DNA of 64,000 nucleotides from assembly GCA_003117195.1 (NCBI GenBank), contig BDSI01000069.1:186001-250000 (forward strand). The letters run 5' to 3'. The notes under the pieces were generated by a model that was not told the DNA's origin, ran no database searches, and saw only the letters and a program-made list of their open reading frames with translations. Made by a program: the position numbers and the translations under genes. This DNA comes from Eudorina sp. 2006-703-Eu-15 (taxonomy: Eukaryota > Chlorophyta > Chlorophyceae > Chlamydomonadales > Volvocaceae). Of the stretch, positions 48,071-61,200 are shown piece by piece (positions within the stretch are counted from its first letter, which is position 1; each line of letters starts with the position of its first letter).

Positions 48071-49577
48071 ACCAAGGCGCCCCTATTCGCAAACCACCAC
48101 CCCAACCAAGGCGGGGTCACTTCTCCAGTGGAGAGCCATAGGGGCTCGCGAGCCACCATCAGGGGCCTTCCCACCGGGCCGAAAAAACCGCCCAAACCTA
48201 GCGATGGCGCTTACGGGCCGCAGAGCGCGTCAACGCCCCGTCCACGCGCGGCCCACTACTACTGAACGCCCACAGGGCTTCGGTTAAGAACCCTGGCCTG
48301 ACGGAACAGGGCCACGGCACACAAGACGGCCATCCTGCACCTTCAAGATGGGATGTGTAGCCCCCACAGCTGACCACCCTTTCACTGGGACTCCCAGCTC
48401 CGCGAAGTCGTAGAGCCGGCTCCAAAAGTCCGCCACTGCCCGCCGGGCGGCTAGCCCTTCAGTATCGACTGATGGCCGAGGGGTACCGTCCGCGCCCTGG
48501 ACCTGGCGGCCCTCATCGCTCGCCGGCCCGTTTCCATGGCACTGGTTGTCGCCAAGACGACGACGTCCAGACGCACTGTTGCACCGACATTACTGCTGTT
48601 GCGTGTCAACCAGCGCAGCACGGGCCGCCTGAGGCAGCAATGAGTGAGGCTGCTGCCCCGAGGCTCGCAGGGCTGGTAGGATTGACTGGAGGCGCTTCTG
48701 CAGTGCCTGGTCCTCTCCGGAACCCACCAATGTGGAGCGAGCATCTTCCAGCTTCTTCTTAAGCCAGACCATTCGGCTGAAGTTCAGCGGCTTGTACAGT
48801 CGGACGGGTACCGTCGGTTGCTGGGCCGCAGCCATCTTGAGTATGGACAGGTTCTTCATTACTATCCCCAAATTCTTTCGACGAGTACGAATTTGAGATG
48901 GGGAGAGGGGCCGAAGCTCGCCAGTGGGGTTCCAAGCTTTGCCGCCGCTGGTCTGCAGGAAGGGCAGGGCCCAGGGTACCCGGGGAAAGAAGGGACAGAT
49001 TGCACGATGACGACCACGCACACAGCAGGGATTGCAAATCCACACAAATCTATATTGCTGACCGCATTCTGGCACACGAACATTTGATTACTGTCCGCAA
49101 GCCAAAGGAACCCTCCTGCAAGACTTCAGCGGACCAGCATACCTCACCGGCTAGCGCATGCCGGATCACGTCGTGACAAGGACAGGACTATGGCACCCAC
49201 CTTGTAGACCACAAGCAAGCAACGGGAAAAGAACATGATGACGCAGTCCGCAGGTGCTCGCGTCAGGTATGCACTACCAAAACCCCTCGATGTCCTTTAA
49301 CAACGCACGTCATCAATTATACGGTTTTTGCGCCCAGCATTAAGATAGCGATGTTGGCAGGGTGGCAAGTATCGCGCTTTACGTTGGTGTCAACAATAGC
49401 ATAAACGCAGTATCAAAGACCAAGATTGGAACGGCAGGTGGCAGCTTACAATGCCGCTGGCCGAAATGAGTAATCAACACCATGTAAAAACGGAACACCG
49501 TTAGTATGTACGGTGAATACACTAAAAATTGCCATCGTGGCGAATACGTGCAAGCGAATATCTTCAAATTAAGCGAT
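48071..49577. other. Unassigned region, possibly retroelement body
   Basis: A minus-strand frame ending near 48590 reads protein-like (KPLNFSRMVWLKKKLEDARS, LQKRLQSILPALRASG), but I see no domain. Lying next to repeat copy B on the same strand, it may be the ORF of the same element. No complete gene is supported. Confidence 0.35.
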
Positions 49578-52500
49578 ATGGCGGCAGGTGTCATCAGAAG
49601 CCACTCATTAGGCCTGTCAGCCCCACAGCGTGCTGGAGCGCGACGGCGCGTCCTTGCCGGTGCGACGTCTTGACAACCCATGCGCAGCAACCAAGGCATC
49701 TGAGATTGACACGTCATACACGTCATGCTTTGCCACATCGCAAACCCTTACACTCGGTCGAGTGAAGTCGTATGTAACGCCGACGTGCACACCCATCCCA
49801 ACCCGCAGTTCGGGCGGCCAAGAAAGGGCCCTCTCCTTGGTCCTCTGGCGGCCCCAAACGGGGAAGCGGAGGCAAGGCCGACACGGGCAATGCCGGCCGC
49901 GGTGGGGCAGGTGGAGATAAGAGCACCGGCAGCGCCAACGGCCAGGGCAGCGCAAGCGGTGCTCACGGGCGGCAGCCCTCAGGCGATCGCGAAAGCTCAG
50001 GCGGTAGCCCCTGGAAGGATGTGCCATCGCGGCAAGGTCTTCCATCCAAATCCAGCAAGGGCAGCGGTGCCGGAGGCGGCTTTGGCACGGGCGCGCGGGG
50101 TGGCTTCGGGTCGGCTGGGGGCGGGCGGGTGACTTCCCGCCCGGCCGCGCCACCCGAAATTACGTTCACGGATCCCATCAACGTCACCCTGCTGGCAAGT
50201 TACCCGGTGTCAGTGGGGGGTCGTGGGCCTGGTCCATCATCAGCGGTGGCCCGTGGGTCTTTTCGGCAGAATTACGGCCGCAAAGATGGTGTTGTTGGCT
50301 TTTTCGTTTTCACAGGCGTTTTGGCTGATTTCCCTTCTCGGACCTTGTCTGATGTGAGCGGCCTGTTCTTATCCGCGCCCCGCCTAACACTGACGTCACG
50401 GCCCGTCCCTCCGATGCGCTCTGTGCGTATCCCCAAGGATGAGCTCAGCCCCCCCGAGTCCGCCGCCGAGCCCAAGTAGGTCACTTGCAGAGGGGACGGT
50501 TGAGTCTAGATGGAGGGTTTCGAGTCGTCTCTGTCGTTCCCCTTGCGTCGACCTAGACAGCGAAACCGCACATAAGCACCCGGCCGATAGCAGTTGTCCG
50601 GGCTGGCGATGACGGCGTTGCTGCGCGACTCTGTAAACTCCTCCCCTCCTGCCTCGCCGCATCGGGTGCCCCCTTGTTGTGCCATCTGACACCACGACCA
50701 GACGACCTGCGTGCGTCGCGTCTAGCTGCCCTGGTCCGGTATCTCCTGGCTGCCACCCCCCCCACCCCCCCAGCCGAAACCCCTTGAACTGAGCCCACCC
50801 CGCGGATGCCCGCTCGTCCGTACACCCGCAGGTGGGGAACCTTCTGCAGCCACCTCAATGGCGAATGGGTGGGCCAGTACGCCGCCTACACCCCCTGGGA
50901 AGGTGCGCCTCCAGGGAGACCCCCGTGGACACACAGCTCTCGCCTCCACGTAACCACGTATTTAGAAATGTAGCCCGCCCGACCACGTAACCATGTGTGT
51001 GAGCTTCTGTTGTGTCCGGTTCCTTTGGCCCTAGATCCTGTGCCGGTGCCTGTGCTGGTGCCGTGCGCAAACCAGGAGGTGTCCCACCTCACGCTACCCC
51101 ATCCCACCCCGTCCTATCCCTGCTGGACCTCCGCAATCCCCCTTCCATACAGGAAGGTGTGCCTGGGCTTGTCTTTCGGATTTATTTCTTTTTTCAATTT
51201 AACCCTTTGCATACAGGCAAACCCGAGCCCGCGTGGATCGACGATCGGGGCAAGTATGTCAGCGTGGTGTACACTCGGGCGCTGGAGCAGCGAGTGAAAG
51301 AGGCGGCACCCGCCGGGGCGCCGGACGTCGGGGCGTCCGGTGGGGTCGCCGCAGCTGAGGACGGCGAGGACGTCCTGGTCCGCAAGATCGGCAGGTGGGG
51401 TCCGGGGGCGGCACAGCAGACTGGTTGTTTGCTAGCAAGTCGATTGCTTAGCTGGCGGTAGAGCAGGCGGCGGGCATCCTTGCTGCACTGCGCTGCGCCG
51501 GCATCCCATTCCATGCTGCCGCGGCTACCAAGGCGAGGCGACTGCAACCATGTCAAGAGTCAGGTAGTCCGTTGCTGGATTCGACCGCAACCAGAGGCCG
51601 TATACGCGACCTGATCTCGCCCGACTCTGACGATGACGCTGACACTGACTCTGACACACCTCATGACTTGCACCCGCGAACGCGCCCCCGCCCGCACCCG
51701 GTCGCAGGTGCACTCGGCTGGCAGCGCTGTCGGACCTGCGGCTGCGACCCCCGCTGGGGCAGGACCAGGGGTTGGAGGGGCAGGGGCAGCAGGGGGGTGT
51801 GCGAGCTGGCGAGGCGGAGAAGGCGGGCAGCGACGCCGCAGCCGCCGTCGCCTCCAACGATGACGATGATGACGCGGACGTGGAGGCGCTTTCCTTCAAC
51901 TCGGACGGAGTGGTGATATTCGATGGAGGCAACTACTCCGCGGGGCCTGAATTCATCGGTGGGCAGCTGGGAACCTGGGGGATACAGGAAACTAGCAGGC
52001 ATGGGGCCAGGTGGGGCAGGTGGCCGGCAGCGAGAGGGCGCCTCTGCCACCGTTTGGTGATTGTTCCCTTCCAATGTTCCAACGGCACACACATGCACCA
52101 TCGGCCTGATGGGGGATCCGCCCGCTGCAGGGCCCAGAGCCGCGAGCGGGTGTTGCCGAGTGTGGGTTAAAAAGAAACAGCCCAGACACACCCGAGTGCG
52201 GGGGGTTGCTGCACAGCCCGCACGTCCCTGAGACTCGGCGGGTGCCCTGAGGCGCCGCGAGCGCGCCCGCCCAGGCTGGCTGGCTGCCTTCTCGGTTGGT
52301 TGGGAGTCCACTGAAACACGCTTGAAGCGGCATTGGAAGGTACCGGTAGCGGGTAGTAGGCACAGGCAGGACGAACCTGATGCATCTTAGCAGCAGCGAA
52401 GTCAGCACGGGGCCTGTTACCGTAATGGCCGCCGTGGGCGCTGAGTTGTACGTCCCGCCGCGGGGTATGGGGGCGCCCCGGCCCACAGGCCAGCAGCCCA

Positions 52501-55120
52501 TCAAGCTCGTTAATGACGAGGCGATTGTGGGCATCAGCGAGGATGAGGCGGCGGGGGCGGGGCCGGGCGGGGCGCAGAGGCCCGACGCCGTCCGGGCGCA
52601 GAGCGGCGCCGCCGCCAGCACCTCGGCGCCCCGGCGCGACGGCAGCGGAGGGAACGACGAGGAGGAGGAGGGCGAGGTGGACGACGACGACGACGACCCA
52701 GGTGCGGGACTGGTGGCGAGGTCGGATGGAGGTGTGTGTTTCCAAAGGGAGCCAAGAGAGCGGGTGATCGGGGCTGCGTGGCGGCCTTGCACGGTGGACT
52801 GCACACCACTGGCCACCACCGGACCACGATCCACAGGCCCGACCAGGGCGAGGCGGTCCCGAGATCCGCTCTGTGGTTCCGCTCCCTAGGCCTTGGCGTG
52901 TCTGGCTTCGTTTCGCTTCAACCTCTTAACCCTCCCGGTCCTCCCAGCGGTCCCACACTTCACCGGCAACGTGACCGATGTGAAATCAGGCAGATCTGTT
53001 TCGTGTCGTTGTTTACGCTTTCAGTCAGTAACTTGCCCAGGCCTACAAGATGGAAGCCGTCACATCGCTGGAGATCCTGATATACAGCGTCAGATCTTCA
53101 CCGGGCCTTTGCTCTGGGAGCAGCGCAGTATGGATACGGTTTGTCCACCCTGCTCCTATACATCCCCCTCCCCCTCCCCCTGTCCTGCCGCAGACGGCTC
53201 CACGGTGCTGCCCACCAGTACCAGCGTGTTCGAGCAGTGCCTGGTGGACTGGGGCAGCCGCACCCGTGCTCGGCTCAAAATGACGCTGAGGATCGGGCAG
53301 CTGGACAGCGGGGAGGTCGATGTGGAGGTGGGTGCGGCCGGGCGGGCTGGGGGCGTGGGCGTGGGCCGTGGGCGTGGGTGTGGGCCGTGGGCGTGGGTAG
53401 GCTGCGGCAGAACTGAGGGGACAGTGAGGGGCGGGCAGGGACACGTGCCGGGGCCCCGGCGGCAGGCCGGCTGGGTGACCCTGCAGGCGGGTCCCTGATA
53501 TGATCTCTCAGTCTGGTCGGTGCCGGAGCTCTGGCGAGTTGACAGAGCGTAAGGGTGGCATACATAAGAGCGTAGCCGGACTCGGAACCGGGACGGGAAC
53601 CGGACCCGGACTGGTGGCTCCTGCGGTCAGCAGGTGCCTCCCGTCGCACATCGCACCTCTCTCCAGGCGAGTGCAGTCCCGTGTGCAGAGCATCGCCTGT
53701 TGCAGGCTGATGTGGGTCGTGCCCTTCTGCTCCCCCTGCGTGGGCGCGGGTCCAAGCTTTCGCCGCCTCCCGCCTCCCACCGCCTCTCGCCTGGGGTGGC
53801 GGTGCCCCGCCGTTGTCCGGCCGTTGTCCGACCCGCCCCGGCCCGTCCCAGGTTCTCCGCATCCTGTTGTTCGTGGAGGAGTGGCAGGGGCCCGCCGCCT
53901 CGGAGCGCCTCGCCACCCCCCCGGCGCAAGTCAAGGTGCTGGCGCGGGACTGCACGGAGCTGCCCCGGCCCACGCCCGTGCAGCTGCAGGTGCGCGCTGC
54001 CGACACCCCGGTGTCCTTGCCCCTGAGAGCCCACACCGCTTCCGAGGTGCCCGGGGTGGCGGGTCCCTCCCTGCCCTCCACCCCGCCGCCTCGGGCGGGT
54101 TCGTTCTTCGGGTTTATTTCTTTTTTCAAGTTAACCCCGCCGCCTCATAAATATGTCCACCAATTTCCTATACCCCGCCGCCCCCGCTCGGCACTCAGGC
54201 GCCTCTGCCGCACCTCCCGTGCGTCCCTCCTGCTGCCCCCCCCCCCACGACATGGCCCGCTGGTTAGGGCTCTGCCCATACCACACCACCCTCCCCCTTG
54301 GCCGCCGCTCTGACCTCCCCTGCCGTACCTCCGTACACATGTGCTCCCCAGGGCTCCTGGAACGTGTTCACGGTGTGCGCCACGGGTGTGGACGAGGTGG
54401 ACCCGTTCTCGGGTGGGTGTGGGAGGGGGGGAGGGGAGGGCGGGTGGATGGGGTCGGTGGGAGGGGGGGAAAGATGCGCTCGTGCCGGGGAATCGTAATC
54501 CGGGGGTTGGGGTTTTAGGCGGAGTGACTAAGGTTTGTCTGTACCACGTTCTGTTTGTTACCGCGTTTCTCGTGTCATGAGTCACCTCCGTTACCTCCAC
54601 ATCCGCAAACAAGTACACGGACGAAGGTACTTATTCCTCGTTGCTTTTGCATGTGGTGTTGTGCACCGTGGTGTTGTGCACACCGGCCCGTGCAGGCGAG
54701 GAACGGGTGGCGTGGGTGTACAGCAGCACCGAGGAGCAGCAGCTGTGGGACACCTCCGCCGCGCCGCCCTCGGGGGAGGACGGTGGCTGCTTCTGGCTGC
54801 CGGGGGGCATCGTCCTCAGCCTCCGCATGGTGGACAACTACGTGCCCGTGGATCTGGATCTGGAATCGGGGTCTGGATCTGGATCCGAATCCGACGGCGG
54901 GCTGTCCCGGGGCAGCTCCCGCGAGAGCAGCAACGGCAACGGCAATGGGGCGCCGCCCGAGGCGAGGAGCTACCCGAGGGGCTTGTGTATCGGCATGTCG
55001 TGGTTGTGGCGGGAAGGCAGCGTGTCGCAGTTGGAGCGAGAGTACGACGGGTACGGCTATCTGCGGGAGGTACGGCTGGCGCAGGCGGTCAAGGGAGGCT
55101 GGAGCGGGGGTCGCATGTGA
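49578..55120 (+). CDS. DUF3598-like plastid protein
   Basis: Eleven phase-consistent exons: 49578..49659, 49809..50475, 50832..50902, 51217..51394, 51708..51958, 52402..52701, 53041..53127, 53194..53327, 53852..53989, 54352..54412 and 54696..55120; 797 aa. Exon 1 (MAAGVIRSHSLGLSAPQRAG...RRRVLA) splices to VRAAKK, a classic algal transit peptide with a V-R-A cleavage context. A Gly/Ser-rich region follows. Family-like segments are WGTFCSHLNGEWVGQYAAYTPWE with GKPEPAWIDDRG, VVIFDGGNYSAGPE, QIFTGPLLWEQR, VFEQCLVDWGSRTRARL, GSWNVFTVC and, at the end, CFWLPGGIVLSLRM...GMSWLWREGSVSQLEREYDGYG. DUF3598 proteins are plastid or cyanobacterial and of unknown function. The junction into 52402 (after GPEFI) is the least certain. 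TGTAA lies at 55245-55249. Confidence 0.8.
51160..51206 (+). repeat. Intronic element (TTTATTTCTTTTTTCAATTTAACC), copy 1
   Basis: In intron 50903..51216, ending about 10 nt before the acceptor. Reads GTGTGCCTGGGCTTGTCTTTCGG, then the T-rich core. Three relatives lie near 52155-52200 (degenerate, opposite strand), 54100-54136 and 61488-61545 (opposite strand). Confidence 0.62.
52155..52200 (-). repeat. Intronic element, degenerate copy 2
   Basis: On the minus strand: GGGTGTGTCTGGGCTGTTTC then TTTTTAACCC, in intron 51959..52401. It matches the flank and tail of copy 1 but lacks the middle of the core. Confidence 0.4.
54100..54136 (+). repeat. Intronic element, copy 3
   Basis: GTTCTTCGGGTTTATTTC then TTTTTTCAAGTTAACCCC, in intron 53990..54351. 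Nearly identical core to copies 1 and 4. Confidence 0.6.
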
Positions 55121-56542
55121 CGCCGCGGGTCAGGGGTAAGGCTCTGCGAGTGGCCCGGAGGCCCGGGGGTCGAATGTTGACTCTCGTGAATTACAGCACA
55201 CGGAAACTGATAACGCGGTGGCCGCCACAACCAAAGAGGGTACTTGTAACGCGCCACGTTTGGACACGTTTGGACAAACCGAACGGCAGTGCTTATCACG
55301 TGCCACCTCGTGTCGGCTCGCATCCAGCCCCGGAGCGCCGGAGGGGGGAACAAGGCGGGGCACTCGTGACGTGATGCGGAGCGGTTGGACATGTTTCGAC
55401 GAGGCGAACATCGCATCATTTCGATAAGAGTACTTGAGTACTTGTTTTCTCTTTGGCAGTGCTGGCCGGGGCAGTGCCGCAACGCAACATCTCGGACCGC
55501 ATCCCGACCGTGAAGGGGAGGGGGACGTGGGGCGCATCCCATCGGCCGCTTCCGCTGTGACTCTGAAGTGCATGGCGTGCCCGCTCTCATGGCATGTATG
55601 CGCTGTCCCGATGGCCCCTGCGGTCGACTGCAGACCGATGTGGTCCAGCTCACGCGTCGCCCCCTCCCTCCCCCCCACTTCACGAAATGCCGCCGACGCG
55701 CACCTCCACACAGCCACGGCCCTGTCCACCGCCACTTCCCCGAGCGCGACGTCTTTCATTCCTCCTATCAAGCACAGAAATACACACACACGCCACCTCA
55801 AGAGACACACCGCCTGCCGAGTGCGCGGCCGCACGCACCCATTACAGCACACCTCGCAACGTCCCGACGCAAAGCTCATTTTTCCAACACTCGCGGGGGC
55901 GTAGCCCTGCACGAAAAAGGGCCGCAGGCCTCGCGTAACGTCAGCGGTGCGCCTGGCGGGGCAGCTTTAGTGACACCCCCACACACAAACACACTGTGTC
56001 GCACAACTGTCTAGGGCTAGACCCACGCGGTGCGGCTGCCGCCCATGCCACATCCGTTGCACGGGCCTGCCCGAAAGGCGACTACCGCGCTCCGCAACTC
56101 TCCCCCCCCGACATGTAGGCCAGACTCCCTTAAACTCCTCACCTTCTTCCTCTCCGCTCCCTACCTGTGGGCTTGGGCTGGGGAGCCCGTGCGCGTCCGT
56201 CCCCCAATCATGTCAGCCGGCGGCTCAACACCCGGCCCCCCTGATGCGACTCAAGAATAACCCCTCCAGCCCGAACACATCCGCAGTCAAGGCGGCGGTG
56301 GCGCCCTAGCCAGGATCGAGCTCGACGAACGGCTCCATTGCAAGTCGCAGGATCAGTCGGCGGGCGGGCGCCATACCCATCCCACGGCTGGCCAAGGCGC
56401 CCCCCTTCCCACCGCAGCGCGTCCATGCCGTGCACCGCCGCGGCCTCTCTCGTGCGGGGGATGGACGGAGCCGACCCTCCCTCCCTCCCTTCCTCCCTCC
56501 CTCCCTCCATCCATCCGGGACCTCCCCCCCGGTGCCGGTCCC
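55121..56542. other. Convergent intergenic region
   Basis: 3' flanks of the DUF3598-like gene (+) and the glycine-rich gene (-). A ttaca at 55842-55846 could end the minus transcript, although it is about 700 nt from its stop. No other gene seen. Confidence 0.45.
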
Positions 56543-57980
56543 TCACCCCTGCCTGGGCCGGTCGAATTTGAGTCCCTGCACCTGCGCCGTCAGCTGCCTG
56601 AGCCACTGCGGCCGCTTATCCACCCGTGACTCCTCGAACTCTGCATTTGGGGGGAGGGGGGGAAGCGGAGGAGGTGGGAGGAGGTGGGAGGAGGTGGGAG
56701 GAGGTGGTGGGAGCTGGTGGTCAATGCCCAAAGGCGGTTACCGGTTTGTCGGCCTTTTTTGCGGTCTCGCTGTCTTTATTGACAAAGAGGTGGTGGGAGA
56801 TCGTGGGAGGCGGTGGGAGGCGGCAGCGGGGAAGCCCCGGGGGCGGAGAGAGGACGAACGCGTCGGCACACGATGTGTGCTTTCAAGTCGCTTATTCGTG
56901 TGTGCTTTGCGCGAATGAGGCATGGGCTAGATGCCTTCCGTGTGCGGCCGGTGCACACACCATCTCCTCCCCCATTCATAGATAATGCCATTCGAGATCT
57001 GACCATCAAGTCAACACGCCTCCCCGCATCCGCACCCGCGCCCTGATCCGCACCCGCACCCGCACCCGCATCCGCACCCGGGGAATATTCGCCGGCGTTG
57101 GCGACACACCGCCCGGTACCTCCCCCCACCTGGCGACCCCTGGGTACCCCCCGACCCCGCACCATCACCCCGCCATGCTCCGGCACACACCACTGCCAGC
57201 CGCTGTAACACCCTTCCCCCTGCCAACGCCGCTCCCGACCAACCAGTTGATAGCCCGGTACTCCAGCGCTCCCTGCTGTAACCGACCCGGACATGCTCGG
57301 CTCCTCCTGTCTCCCATGTAAGCCCCTCATACACCCGCACCTCATACACCCGGGCCCCATACACCCGGGCCCTATAGACCCGGGCCCTATAGACCCGGGC
57401 CCCATCCCCCCAGGGGTCAGTGCGGCCTCACCCGGGTCCACCACGATGTAGTTTGAGCCCCAGGCTGCCCCGTAGCCCCAGCCCAGGCCGACACCCACGC
57501 CGCAGCCACCGCCTGCACAGAGGGACACCGAGAGAGAGGTGAGGGGTAAAGGCCGATCACGGGCCCCCTCTTGACGCAGACTGGCCCGGGACGAGCCAGG
57601 TGTGTGGGGAGCCCTCAGTGGCTGCGTATGGCTGATCCCGGTTTGGTGAAGGGCCCCGTTGAGGGCGGGTTGGGGGCTGGCCACGTCGCCCAGGTGGTGG
57701 GTCCATGGAGGGGGCCGTGGCCGTAAGGAGCAGCGAGTCAGCACACCTGCTCCAAGGCCGCCGAAGCCAACGGAGGTGCCTCCAAAGCCATAGCCGATAC
57801 CGAAGCCACAACCAGCGCCGACTCCTTCATACAGGGTTGGCAGAAGCACTGGACGTCAGTTTTTAGTTTCCAGATGGCTACTGGCCTAAGTTTCAGCCCA
57901 AGCGAGTAATGAAAAATGAGCCCTTAGAGAGACAACCTACCAAAGCCAACGCCACCACCAACGAAGCCCCTCCCGCCCAT
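56543..57980 (-). CDS. Small glycine-rich GxGxG protein, function unknown
   Basis: Four exons: 57980..57941, 57848..57747, 57512..57432 and 56640..56543; 106 aa, every junction in phase 1. Residues ~1-75 are dominated by Gly alternating with aromatic or aliphatic residues (GCGFGIGYGFGGTSVGFGG, GGCGVGVGLGWGYGAAWG), compatible with glycine-zipper membrane packing. Then comes NYIVVDPEFEESRVDKR and a charged amphipathic tail (PQWLRQLTAQVQGLKFDRP). The pattern GCGVGxGxGWGxG loosely recalls plant 'cadmium-induced protein AS8'-type proteins, but this is only a resemblance. Start MGGRGF is at the only suitable ATG. The last intron holds a 10-bp GAGGTGGGAG repeat next to the acceptor, where it doubles as a pyrimidine tract. 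The gene is divergent from RBM19 across 252 bp. Confidence 0.72.
56765..56787 (+). repeat. Short intronic motif CTCGCTGTCTTTATTGACAAAG, copy 2
   Basis: Antisense within the last intron of the glycine-rich gene (57431..56641). Matches the copy at 61300-61322 over about 20 bases. Confidence 0.55.
57320..57404. repeat. 15-bp minisatellite in the glycine-rich gene
   Basis: Units of ACCCGGGCCC(T/C)ATAG/ACAC, four to five copies, in the last intron. Confidence 0.85.
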
Positions 57981-58232
57981 GGTTTAGAGCCTCTTTCGGC
58001 TCAGAATGTGATATGTCAGTGCCGCTAGGAGCGTCTATGATAATAAGAATGTGGTACTGCTATACGCTACACAGGAGTGGACGCTCTTCCTTTCTTACTG
58101 TCTAGTTGTCGTAACGTCCCCCGAACTTCTCAGGAATATATTTTCAAAGCCCCAGCACAAGAGTAAAGCTGAAAATCTTTGCAGCTACTCACCACTATTC
58201 AATCGTTGTTTATGTTTTGAGATTGGTTCAAA
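57981..58232. promoter_or_regulatory. Bidirectional intergenic region (glycine-rich gene / RBM19)
   Basis: 252 bp between divergent ATGs, AT-richer than both genes. This is the shortest divergent spacing in the window, so the two promoters probably overlap. Confidence 0.5.
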
Positions 58233-61200
58233 ATGCCACCAGACGTGGCGCCGACACCTGACGCGCAACCCTCTTCTCGCCTGTGTGTTAAGAATATCCC
58301 AAAATACGTCGATGAAGCACGATTAAAAGAATTCTTTAGCAAGAAAGGCGAGGTTACTGATGTCAAGGTGCTGCGCACAAAGTGAGTGCTACTCCATGTC
58401 GGCGGCGGAGCGCAGGGCTCCGGCAGTACGTCGGACAGCGCTCAATCGTCTTGTTACCTCCCGACGCCTGTGACTTGACGCCCGGGACTTTTCCATGCCG
58501 GGTCTCCCCCAACGCAGAGATGGACGCTCGCGGCAGCTGGGGTTCATCGGCTTCAAGACGGTGGACGAGGCGGCGGCGGCGCTGCGCTATTACGACAGGT
58601 CGTACATGGATACCGCAAAGCTGACCGTTGAGGTGAGGCCCCGGGGCACCGGTAACCCCTCCCGCGTGGGGCCAGCAGCAGCTCAGCGGCCACCGGCCGC
58701 CCCCACGTCCTCACGCACCAACGACGGGATGCACCTGGTGTCCCTACCCCCCCTTCCGCCCCCGGCCCCCGTCCCCGCCCCCGCCCCCGCCACGCATCGC
58801 CCTGAACGGGGTGTCCGCGTATGTGTGGCCCGGCACCGGCACCCTCCCCCCGTGGGCAACACGCGCACTTCGCAGTCTCCGCCGCGTTTTCAAGACTTGG
58901 GGGGTATGGATTGGGGAACCGATACGTGGCACAGACTTGGGGGGGATAGGTCACCCGTGCTTCATGCCTTCGGCAGCCTCACGCCGCCTTCCTCCTCCGC
59001 CCTCCTGCTCCTTCAGTTCGCTCGCAAGGTGGGCGACGACCAGCTGCCCCGGGCCTGGAGCAAGCACACGGCGGGGACCAGCGCCAACAAGAAACAGACC
59101 GCCGGCGCCGCCCCCACCGACACGGACAACGACGCGGCGGCTGACCAGAAGGCCCCCCAGGGCAAGGGCAAGAAGGACAAGAAGAAGGTGCCGGGGGAGC
59201 TGCTACCGGAGGAAGGTGCGTGTGGCTGCATCCCCTACCCCTATCCCGACGCACTCATGGCTCGGCTTCAGGGCTGGGCTTCAGGGCTGGGCTTCAGGGC
59301 TGGGCTTCAGGGCTGGGCTTCAGGGCTGGTTACTCGCTGGGAGGCGTGTTTGGCCTACCGTACGGCCCACTGGTGCAGAGTACGATGGCAGTAGGTACGG
59401 AAATGGCGCGGCGGGCACTGTGCCACCAGAGGTGCCTCTCAGGACCTCCCTCCCCTCCCGCTCTTCCCCTCCCCCTCCCTCCCTCCCCCGCCCGTCCCCC
59501 GCTCAGAGGACCCCAAGCTGCGGGAGTTCCTGGCGCTGATGCAGCCTCGCGCCAAGGCAAAGATTTGGGCCAACGATGAGATGCAGGACGCGCCCGCGGG
59601 CGCCGCGGCAGGCGCGGCCACCGCCGCCGGCGCAGCGGGCAAAGCCGCTGCCTCGCGGCAACAGCAGCAAGAAGCGGCGAAGGCCGCAGCGGGGGCCGCG
59701 GGCGGCAGGGGGGGCAAGGGCAGCGGCGGCGAGGGCGTGGTGTTTGATGACGATGATGATGAGGTCGGTGATGACCAGTACCAGGACTGGACGGCACGGA
59801 CCCGGCAACCGGGGTCGGGCGGCGGCAGCGACGACGAGGACGAGGAGATGGAGGAAGCCGGCGGCAGTCAGGACAGCGACAGCGACGGCGGCGGCGGCGG
59901 CGGCGGCCTGGGGAGGCGCGGCGGGGGAAGGGACGAGGTGGTAGTGAACGCGGCCGTGTCGGACCTGGACTATTTGAGGTCGCGGATGCGCCGGTGGGAC
60001 GAGGAGGACGAGGAGGAGGAGGAGGTTGACCTGCTGGGGAGAGCGATGGTCAGAGGGGATCAGTCGGGCGTCGGGGTGTCGCCCCGGTGTGCTCCGGAGG
60101 GGCAGGGGGAGGGGGAGGCGGGAAAGGGGGCCAAGGGCAGCAAGAAGGCCAAGGCGGCGGCGACTGCAGCCGCGGGAAAGCAGGGCCGGCCGGCGGCAGG
60201 TCGCGCCCCTGCGGTGGATGACGGGGACGGCGGCGCCGGCGGCAGCGGCAGCGGAGGCGAGGATGGATCTGGCGACGCGGATTTGGATGCGGACATGGAG
60301 GACGCGGACGGGCGGCAGCAAGGCCAGGACAAGCCGCCGCCGCAGCAGCAGCAGAGGCCGCGGCGGGGCTCCAGCCCTGGTGACGCCGCGGAGGAGGGCA
60401 TCATGGACACGGGCCGCCTCTTCGTCCGCAACCTGGCCTACACCGCCACCGAGACGGACCTGTCCGACCTCTTCGGGACGTTCGGGGACCTGCAGGAGGT
60501 GCACCTGGTCGCCGACAGGTGTGTGGGGAGGGGGTGACAGCGGTATCCCCCCTAGTGGGGAGGGGCGGCCGAGGTGGGGGCGGCCCCAGGGACCTTTGGG
60601 GGTTCGCTGTTGTCTTGAGTGACATAGGGGGAGATGGAGGGGGCTTAGGAACAGGGGTGGTGTGCGCAATGTGGTCGGGCGGGATGAAATAAGAAAGAAA
60701 GAGAGAAACTGTGCGAGTGCGGCCCCCAGGGTTGGTGTGGCGAGAGGACGGAGATGGGCTTTCGGGGGTCACATCCCTCCCCCCCCCCACACACACACAC
60801 ATGGGGCCTCCCCCACACGCCGGCGCCCTGGCAGGGAGACCAAGCGCTCCAAGGGCCTTGCGTACGTGCAGTACCAGATCCCCGAGGATGCCGTACGTGC
60901 CGCCCAGCAGCTGGACGGCACCATCTACCAGGGCCGGCTGCTGCACATCCTGGCGGCCAAGCGGCAGCGGGGGGCGGGGGCCGACCCGGCTGCGGCGGCG
61001 CCCGCGGGAGCGGAGGCGGCAGCGGCGGCGGCGGGCGGTGAGGAGGGTGGAGACGCGGCGAAAGGTGCGTGAGGCTGCGGGGGAGGGGGATGTAGAGGGT
61101 TGTTCCTCCGGCCCGCGGGGGGTCAGGGCTGGTGGGGTGACAGGGGCGCTGGTGCAGGTCCGAGGGGGCTGGGTCCGGGGTTAGGTGGTGCTGGGCGGCC

